Positions 41,342-46,502 of a stretch of 46,502 nucleotides of DNA are shown here, one piece after another. Source of the stretch: a virus; the IMG/VR virus record IMGVR_UViG_3300036983_000096, positions 1 to 46,502 of that record; one strand, 5' to 3'. Below the pieces are notes generated by a model. The model did no database searches and was not told the origin of the DNA. It saw only the letters and a program-made list of their open reading frames with translations. The position numbers and the translations under genes were made by a program. The first letter of the stretch is position 1. Every line of letters begins with the position of its first letter.

Positions 41342-43042
41342 ATGTCCTCTCAGAACAACTTGCAAACTCCGGTACTTATCAAATGTTCAATAATACATCC
41401 ATCCCCGGATAACAAGCGATCGGTCACCGATGAGTATATCGATGAACTTTCGAAGAACATCGATGAGGTTGGTTTAATGCATTACCCCATTGTTCGCCCG
41501 CACCCGTCAATTGATGATGAATATGAACTGGTGATCGGTGAGCAGCGTTGGAAGGCCTGTTCAAGGCTGTGGAAAGAAATGCCTGTTATAATCCGTGAGC
41601 TTGATGATCGAACAGCCCACATCATGATGTACACCGAAAACATAAAACGCTTTGATCTGAGCCCTATTGAACAGTCGCGCGGTATCAATCTCCTGGTGAC
41701 TGATGGTTTCACTTTCGAAGAGATCGCCGACAAGCTGGCAAAGCCCGTTTCGTGGGTCGCCCGGCGAGCAAAACTTCAGGACCTGTCTGCAGCCTGGAGA
41801 GAATTACTGGCAAATCAGGAAAGCGATATAAGCCGATGGCCAGTATCACACCTGGAGCTGGTCGCCCGTTTCGAGCACCACATCCAGGACGAATTCTATC
41901 GCGAGCACATCGAAGAAAACGATGGAACCTACACACTGGGAGAACTAAAGGGATACCTGGATTCGTACCTGCTTAAATTGACAGCAGCACCATGGCGGAT
42001 CGATGATTCTGATTTGTGTCCCGAAGCTGGTGCGTGTACCGATTGTCAAAAGCGGACATGTGCCCAGCAAAACCTTTTCGAAGTTTTAGAGATAAAAGGC
42101 AAAAACATTGACCAGTGCACAGATCGGGTTTGCTGGACAAAAAAGATCGAGGCTTTCATAACCATGAAAGAGGCATCACTCAGGTCTGAAAATAACCAGC
42201 TTATCAAAATTAATAATGCCGGTTATTCAGGGGGCTTTCTCCCAAGTGACCATGAGCTAAAGACAAATTCATTAAAGAATTGGGAATATAACGAATGTAA
42301 AAAGTCTGATCAGGGAGCCCGACAAGCGATAATAGTTGATGGTCCAGGTGCGGGTCAGACCAAGTGGGTGAAACCTCAGTCGGATGCTGCTGCAGCAAAA
42401 GCATTCGCAGAACCTAATACAAAATCCTTGAAAGATCGCAGGGAGGCGTTGGAAAAGCGTCGTAGAGTATTGGTGCTTAAGAAACTCATTGAGATGATAG
42501 AGGCAGAGTTAAAAACTCCTGCAAAGATGAAAAAACTAAAGCAAATGGATCTCCTCCGTGCGGTGCTTGTTTTCGGGTCGAAAAACTACAGTTATGTAAC
42601 TGATGAGCGCATCAATTACTTCGATCAAGATGGATGGGGTGACTATGAGGAAATATCCGATGAGTTCGATACACCATCTGAGATCGCCATTGAACTGTGC
42701 CGTTGCACACTGCCTTTTTGGAAGCAGGAATTGTGTATATGCCGGGACGGATCCACGAATTTGGATTTTGCGAAAAAGGTTTGTCAATTTTTACAAATTG
42801 ACATCGACGCGATTATCACGTCAGCTGCAGAAGAAATAAAAGAGCCTCGTGCATGGGCAAACCTGAAAACAGATGGAACACCTAAAGCCGCTCCAGCAAA
42901 AAACGCCTCTGTAAAAAAGGAAAAACAAACCGTATCCAAAGGAAAAACAGGTTCAAAGTCCCCGAAAAAGGCTGCAAAGAAAACGTCGTATACTGCAGCG
43001 GAAGATGATCCTGCATCTGATGATGACATGGGTGATGAATAA
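41342..43042 (+). CDS. ParB-like protein with central Cys cluster
   Basis: This 566-residue protein has an N-terminal ParB/Spo0J domain (residues ~10-110 with GEQRWKACSRL and ENIKRFDLSPIEQ) and an HTH near 115-150 (FTFEEIADKLAKPVSWVARR). A Cys cluster lies at ~220-265 (CPEAGACTDCQKRTC, then TDRVCW), and the tail is Lys-rich then acidic. AGGGAGC precedes ATG 41342. No ParA partner is in the window. Such ParB-like proteins are common in phages as DNA-binding regulators or nucleases; the iterons at 33.8 kb could be its sites. Confidence 0.85.
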   Translation: MSSQNNLQTPVLIKCSIIHPSPDNKRSVTDEYIDELSKNIDEVGLMHYPIVRPHPSIDDEYELVIGEQRWKACSRLWKEMPVIIRELDDRTAHIMMYTENIKRFDLSPIEQSRGINLLVTDGFTFEEIADKLAKPVSWVARRAKLQDLSAAWRELLANQESDISRWPVSHLELVARFEHHIQDEFYREHIEENDGTYTLGELKGYLDSYLLKLTAAPWRIDDSDLCPEAGACTDCQKRTCAQQNLFEVLEIKGKNIDQCTDRVCWTKKIEAFITMKEASLRSENNQLIKINNAGYSGGFLPSDHELKTNSLKNWEYNECKKSDQGARQAIIVDGPGAGQTKWVKPQSDAAAAKAFAEPNTKSLKDRREALEKRRRVLVLKKLIEMIEAELKTPAKMKKLKQMDLLRAVLVFGSKNYSYVTDERINYFDQDGWGDYEEISDEFDTPSEIAIELCRCTLPFWKQELCICRDGSTNLDFAKKVCQFLQIDIDAIITSAAEEIKEPRAWANLKTDGTPKAAPAKNASVKKEKQTVSKGKTGSKSPKKAAKKTSYTAAEDDPASDDDMGDE

Positions 43043-43311
43043 TGAAACGGGTTCATTCGGTTTTGCTAAATGATAACTGCACTGTCAACGATGACGGTGC
43101 AGTTTCATTCGACAGTGGCGTGCAGTACTCCGCGGATGAAATTCGGGCCCTCCGAGGAGCTCCATCTGGAGTGGTTAAGAATGCGCATCATGTAAAGATG
43201 TTTTTCGGCGGAGTAGTCGAGTACATCCCTAATCATCAATTGGTTCGTAGGCGGGAGCAGGGAGTCGAGGTGGAGTTCCCGAAAATACCAATTGGTAAAA
43301 AGGCTATTTGA
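43042..43311 (+). CDS. hypothetical protein (89 aa)
   Basis: This 89-residue protein starts at a TAATG overlap with the ParB-like gene. It is basic in its second half and beta-rich in the first. No domain is recognised. Translational coupling with the neighbours supports expression. Confidence 0.65.
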   Translation: MKRVHSVLLNDNCTVNDDGAVSFDSGVQYSADEIRALRGAPSGVVKNAHHVKMFFGGVVEYIPNHQLVRRREQGVEVEFPKIPIGKKAI

Positions 43312-43313
43312 TT

Positions 43314-43745
43314 ATGGATACAGAAGTGGTGCTCTATACGGTAGGTGGGTATCCTGCATCTGAGGCACGAGTCTGGGACAAGTGTTCATACCAGGAACTG
43401 GGTGAAATAATACATCTACTGTCTAAGGGTTTAAAAGAATCCCGGAGAAAAGCAGTAGGCAAGTATTTCGAAATGCGAAGGTATTTCATCAAAGAGGTTT
43501 TCGAAGATTACGTAGATGCGCTCGATCAGATGAGAGTCGAAAAGGGATTTCCCAAAGTAAGAGATGAAATTGACGCAGTGCGACACGAGCTAATAAAATA
43601 CGGGTCCCCAACGGATATGAGTCCCAAGCCCGAATATCTGCCTTTACAGTCGGATATCCCGATGCGAATTGCTGTACCGAGTGTTCGTAAAATTGAAAAG
43701 GTAAAACCGATCAACGCAGAATGCGAGCAGATTTCACTCTTTTAA
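43314..43745 (+). CDS. hypothetical protein with C-terminal clamp-binding motif
   Basis: This 143-residue protein (ATG 43314; a TTG at 43308 is also possible) is helical and charged. Its last five residues are QISLF, a close match to the QxSLF motif by which bacterial proteins bind the DNA polymerase sliding clamp. This suggests a replication- or repair-linked role. It is followed by a gene that also ends in SLF. Confidence 0.7.
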   Translation: MDTEVVLYTVGGYPASEARVWDKCSYQELGEIIHLLSKGLKESRRKAVGKYFEMRRYFIKEVFEDYVDALDQMRVEKGFPKVRDEIDAVRHELIKYGSPTDMSPKPEYLPLQSDIPMRIAVPSVRKIEKVKPINAECEQISLF

Positions 43746-43755
43746 GGAAATCCTT

Positions 43756-44628
43756 ATGCCAACACGGATTCAGTGGTGTAAAAATTCGGATGGGTCACAG
43801 GGTGAAACCTGGAACCCTTGGCAGGGCTGTACAAAGATTTCGGAAGAGTGCAGATATTGTTACATGTTTCGGGAAAAAGCTCGATTCGCACAAGATCCGA
43901 CACGGGTAGTAAGATCATCCCAAAAAACATTCGACAAACCAAGATCGCTACCTGCAGGCACAGTCGTGTTTACATGCTCGTGGTCCGACTTCTTACATGC
44001 TGATGCAGATGCGTGGAGGGGTGAGGCCTGGGACATAATTAGAATGTCAAGCGATAAGGTTTTTATAATACTTACCAAGCGGATCGAACGGGCCAGGGAT
44101 CACCTGCCAAAGGACTGGGACGAAAACTTCCAGCATGTATGGCTCGGTATTACTGCAGGAGACCAGATAACATTTGATAAGCGATGGCCATACCTGTCTC
44201 AAATTCCCGCATCTGTTTATGTAATCAGTCATGAGCCGGCACTCGGTTTAATATCCTATCCACAGGATCTTCTATCAAGAAAAGATCGAGCCTGGATAAT
44301 TGCCGGGGGTGAAAGTGGCACGAAAAGCGAACCCGTCCGACCATCTCACCAATTGTGGATCCGGAACGATAGAGATCAGTGTGTCGTTCATGGCGTACCG
44401 TTCTTTTTCAAATCTTGGGGTGAATGGGTGCATGGTGTACGCGACTGTGCTGGATACCAGCTGCAAAACATGAATTACACTCACGGCCTCGACAATACTG
44501 TGAAATGGGTGGTGGGTGGGATATCCGTGCGGGTGGGCCGTGCCCTGTCAGGTCGTTTAATTGACGGTCGCACATGGGACCAGGTACCTCAGGTAAGTAT
44601 AGGCAGTAATGAACCATCATTATTCTAA
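43756..44628 (+). CDS. DUF5131 protein (phage Gp37/Gp68 family)
   Basis: This 290-residue protein begins with a cysteine motif C25-x6-C32-x2-C35 (CTKISEECRYCYMF), as in the radical-SAM-like DUF5131 family. The conserved TCSWSDFLH, ILTKRIERA and IAGGESG segments are present. AAGGA precedes ATG 43756. The family is widespread in phages and mobile elements; its reaction is not established. The protein also ends in SLF, after Glu-Pro, a weaker version of the clamp motif. Confidence 0.88.
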   Translation: MPTRIQWCKNSDGSQGETWNPWQGCTKISEECRYCYMFREKARFAQDPTRVVRSSQKTFDKPRSLPAGTVVFTCSWSDFLHADADAWRGEAWDIIRMSSDKVFIILTKRIERARDHLPKDWDENFQHVWLGITAGDQITFDKRWPYLSQIPASVYVISHEPALGLISYPQDLLSRKDRAWIIAGGESGTKSEPVRPSHQLWIRNDRDQCVVHGVPFFFKSWGEWVHGVRDCAGYQLQNMNYTHGLDNTVKWVVGGISVRVGRALSGRLIDGRTWDQVPQVSIGSNEPSLF

Positions 44629-44637
44629 GGGGTAGAA

Positions 44638-45225
44638 ATGAAGCTCTTTGATGTAAACTATGAAAGTATTCCAGTTCTGTCAACAGCGTTTACAAGAAGC
44701 GAGGATATAATCGGTCGTGGAATACAGTTTGTGAGAGGTGGTGTTGATGCTTTAATGGACCCTGTTTACCCTAATCATGCGTTGTTAGTCACCATTGACA
44801 GGACACAGAAGTTCGCCACGGAAGAGACGTTCCATGGTCTGGTTGAGAACTCGCTTGATCGTTACAGGGAAGTGCGAAACAGGATTGTCGCTTGCCTCTA
44901 CTGGACCGGTTGGGACGACCCGGTAAGAAGAGAGGAGGCTCTGGATTACCTGACATATATACGTCGAAAACAGGGCGATCGACAAACCAAGGTGGGAAAA
45001 TATAATCCCTGGGGCCTTGGATCTTTTATTCCCGGAATACGGAGGCTGCCGTTTTGTAAACCTCACCCGGAGAGCGAGTGGTGTTCTGAAAATGTTGCAT
45101 CAATACATAAGAAATTTGGTGCCAAATTTATTAACAAAACAGAACTTGCTCCGGATCAGCTGATGCCTGTCATGTATCAGGCATCCGATGTAAAGTTGAT
45201 TCTCAATTTTTACAAATACAAATAA
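44638..45225 (+). CDS. permuted papain-like (YiiX/NlpC-type) amidase
   Basis: This 195-residue protein shows the permuted NlpC/P60 layout. His47 (NHALLV) lies in the first part and Cys149 (WCSENVASI) near the end, with Glu63 a possible third residue. Families of this type cleave peptidoglycan peptides or related amides. There is no signal peptide, so it acts in the cytosol or needs another route. It is in the early plus block and not the lysis block. GGGG precedes ATG 44638. Exact substrate unknown. Confidence 0.7.
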   Translation: MKLFDVNYESIPVLSTAFTRSEDIIGRGIQFVRGGVDALMDPVYPNHALLVTIDRTQKFATEETFHGLVENSLDRYREVRNRIVACLYWTGWDDPVRREEALDYLTYIRRKQGDRQTKVGKYNPWGLGSFIPGIRRLPFCKPHPESEWCSENVASIHKKFGAKFINKTELAPDQLMPVMYQASDVKLILNFYKYK

Positions 45226-45243
45226 CTTTACAAGAGGGGCTGT

Positions 45244-45495
45244 ATGGCTCAAGACAATGTTTCAAAAGAATGCGTCAAGTGCGGGAGTATCAAAATAAAA
45301 GGCAAATGGTACCAGCCACGCCGGGCACCAGCTCACGCACCGGTTTACAAGGGTGCAATATGTGATGACTGTCAAAGGAAAAAAGATGAAGCCAGTACTG
45401 ACAATTCGAGTAGTGTACAAACTAAGAATCCTTTGTCTCTTCAGGGAACTATTACCAAAGGGAATGGTTCTAGAGCTCCGGGGGCGAAGTGGTAA
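45244..45495 (+). CDS. small zinc-ribbon-like protein (83 aa)
   Basis: This 83-residue protein has CVKCG near residue 11 and CDDC near 40, a zinc-ribbon-like pair, and a low-complexity C-terminal part. AGAGGGG precedes ATG 45244. Its 3' third overlaps the next gene out of frame. Confidence 0.65.
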   Translation: MAQDNVSKECVKCGSIKIKGKWYQPRRAPAHAPVYKGAICDDCQRKKDEASTDNSSSVQTKNPLSLQGTITKGNGSRAPGAKW

Positions 45496-45673
45496 ATGGA
45501 GAAGAGTGCTTGTTCCAGTTGGAGAACTCTTCGATACGTCAAGGTGTCGAGAGATTCGTCCAGTACGAATAAGAGATGTCTTAATCTTTTCAGTTATTAC
45601 CTATCGCTTCCCAATTTCAGCATCTATCCGATTGAAATTTAAAAATATCATTGATCGTGCGAAGGAAATCTGA
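45386..45673 (+). CDS. basic hypothetical protein, out-of-frame overlap
   Basis: This 95-residue, Arg-rich protein starts at ATG 45386 with AAAGGA about 7 nt upstream and overlaps the zinc-ribbon gene by 110 bp in another frame. Its end is close to the start of the next gene. The composition is plausible for a small nucleic-acid-binding protein. It may alternatively be an ORF shadow, though the region after 45495 would then be empty. Confidence 0.5.
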   Translation: MKPVLTIRVVYKLRILCLFRELLPKGMVLELRGRSGKWRRVLVPVGELFDTSRCREIRPVRIRDVLIFSVITYRFPISASIRLKFKNIIDRAKEI

Positions 45674-45674
45674 T

Positions 45675-46166
45675 ATGCAAAAGCCACCAGGGTACGACAA
45701 TATTCCTGCAATAACGTTCGAGCAGCGGGATCCGCCTGCAGGAGGGCATGTTTTCAAAGTTTACGGTGTCGAGTTACTTAATCCGGATACTGAGAAAGAA
45801 CAGCTTTCTCTAAAACTTGATATAGAAGAGGGACCATTTACAAATCATTTCAGTAGGCAATCAGACCAGGTGGGGGCAGATCGGCTCCTCAGAATACGCC
45901 AGGAGACCAGAGGCGAAAAAACGAAACCCTACTTTAAGGGCTTGATCACTTCTTTTGAAGAGTCAAATAACTTGTACAAGTGGGATTGGGTTGAAAGAAA
46001 TCTGCTTTACAAGGTGATTGGTGGGAACCTGAGATATCATGAATATCTTACGCAATCACAGTTTATAATCCTGTTACCCGGCATCGCACACACCTGTTCT
46101 GTACAAACCGTGCACGAAGGGAAGATCAAGGCGTTGCCGGTCAGAAAACTTAAACAAAGTTCGTGA
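45675..46166 (+). CDS. hypothetical protein, DUF669-like composition
   Basis: This 163-residue protein starts at ATG 45675, with AAGGAAATC upstream; an in-frame start at 45651 is less likely. A GGHVFKVYGVEL segment followed by LSLKLDIEEGPFTNHF resembles phage DUF669-type proteins found near single-strand binding or recombination genes. I do not assign the family firmly. Confidence 0.65.
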   Translation: MQKPPGYDNIPAITFEQRDPPAGGHVFKVYGVELLNPDTEKEQLSLKLDIEEGPFTNHFSRQSDQVGADRLLRIRQETRGEKTKPYFKGLITSFEESNNLYKWDWVERNLLYKVIGGNLRYHEYLTQSQFIILLPGIAHTCSVQTVHEGKIKALPVRKLKQSS

Positions 46167-46200
46167 TTGCCCAAGTTGGTTGAAATAGGAGAACGCTTTT

Positions 46201-46422
46201 ATGTTAGTAGGTGCGCGTGTGAAAAGTGAGCCAGGCGGGTCCCTGCTTGCACACCTGCACGCCTTAGAGGGTTCGAGTCCCGTAACAAGTGCGCACAGAA
46301 CACTATGGAGGCGTTCTCCTACATCAACCAACAAATGCAAGCCGTTCGCTATCGCCAATGTGAAGCACACTGCGGCTTGCATCGGACGTTGTATGCAATT
46401 AATCGCGCTCTGGAAATCATAG
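46201..46422 (+). CDS. questionable ORF crossing the terminal repeat
   Basis: ATG 46201 has a good AGGAG site, but the 73-residue product has a composition more like a shadow frame (rich in Ser, Thr, Arg and Cys). The alternative frame starting at 46305 reads more like protein. If the genome is circular, this frame would end after about 70 codons past the joint. A short frame switch between the two cannot be excluded. Confidence 0.3.
   Translation: MLVGARVKSEPGGSLLAHLHALEGSSPVTSAHRTLWRRSPTSTNKCKPFAIANVKHTAACIGRCMQLIALWKS
46270..46396. repeat. 127-bp exact direct repeat, right copy
   Basis: This copy is identical to bases 1-127. Downstream, 46397-46502 is unrelated to 128-233. Confidence 0.9.
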
Positions 46423-46502
46423 CCGGGGCGCAAGAACGCGGCATCGTGCCGCGAAGAGAAAACAAAATGCAAATAGCGGCAATATTCGTAGCAAAAGACA
46501 GC
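46305..46502 (+). CDS. partial small protein sharing the N-terminus of the 36-176 ORF
   Basis: ATG 46305 opens a frame identical for the first ~30 codons to the ORF at 36 and then continues with a different, protein-like sequence to the end of the window (66 codons, no stop). No ribosome-binding site is visible. It is either the true longer gene of which the left copy is a fragment, or a variant from a related phage. Confidence 0.35.
   Translation, partial: MEAFSYINQQMQAVRYRQCEAHCGLHRTLYAINRALEIIAGAQERGIVPRRENKMQIAAIFVAKDS

Noticed and set aside
46211-46296. tRNA-like element at the right end: GTGCGCGT can pair with GTGCGCAC and GGTTCGAGTCCC resembles a T loop
   Set aside because: The T-stem does not form five pairs, no D arm or anticodon arm can be drawn, and a protein-like frame runs through it. 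Similarity to a T loop is short.
1-46502. CRISPR array or diversity-generating retroelement
   Set aside because: No regular direct repeats with spacers and no reverse transcriptase are seen. The variable-looking fibre genes have no visible template repeat.

Overview
The window looks like the essentially complete genome of a temperate, lambda-like siphovirus, about 46.3 kb, in its non-integrated form. The head genes follow lambda order and families: gpNu1-like and gpA-like terminase, gpW-like joiner, gpB-like portal, S49 protease/scaffold (gpC/Nu3), gpD-like decoration protein and gpE-like capsid. They are followed by siphovirus tail genes, tail fibres and an M15-type endolysin. Lysogeny is shown by a tyrosine integrase, an HTH repressor with palindromic operators, and an attP core that copies the 3' half of a tRNA-Lys(CUU). 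That core is internal and its 5' flank does not form a tRNA, so this is attP and not a prophage junction. A phage lipoprotein and Shine-Dalgarno sites of the AGGAG type suggest a Gram-negative bacterial host; the sequence does not identify the taxon.

Layout. (1) 1-4742, plus strand: small early genes, including an HTH protein, ending with the integrase. (2) 4743-5048: attP with arm-type repeats. (3) 5049-6098, minus: a short operon of five small genes headed by a ribbon-helix-helix protein with its own promoter. (4) 6210-33429, minus: the whole late operon, transcribed from terminase down to endolysin, with many 1-4 bp start/stop overlaps. (5) 33430-34292: a non-coding region with TGACCA repeats beside the terminase gene (possible cosB) and ten GCTTAC/GTAAGC repeats around an AT-rich stretch (possible replication origin). 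(6) 34293-35507, minus: repressor and, behind it, a lipoprotein and a signal-peptide ORF interrupted by an in-frame TGA. (7) 35643-46502, plus: early genes from the divergent promoter, with the large primase-helicase inserted on the minus strand (36633-39341). Later plus-strand genes encode a P-loop kinase, a deoxyribosyltransferase-like protein, an orphan ParB-like protein, a DUF5131 cysteine-motif protein and a permuted papain-like amidase.

Bases 1-127 are repeated exactly at 46270-46396 and then diverge. This is most simply a circular or permuted genome of 46,269 bp whose assembly ran on into an alternative branch. If so, the plus-strand early block of the right end continues directly into the left-end genes and the integrase as one transcription unit.

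The most notable features are a -1 frameshift heptamer (A AAA AAG) between the two tail-chaperone ORFs, whose extension carries Cys pairs; a T10 slippery tract at the end of the tail-tip gene; the paired iteron arrays; the attP arms; repressor operators overlapping the early promoter; a nested scaffold start; and a major capsid protein with an extra hydrophobic N-terminus.
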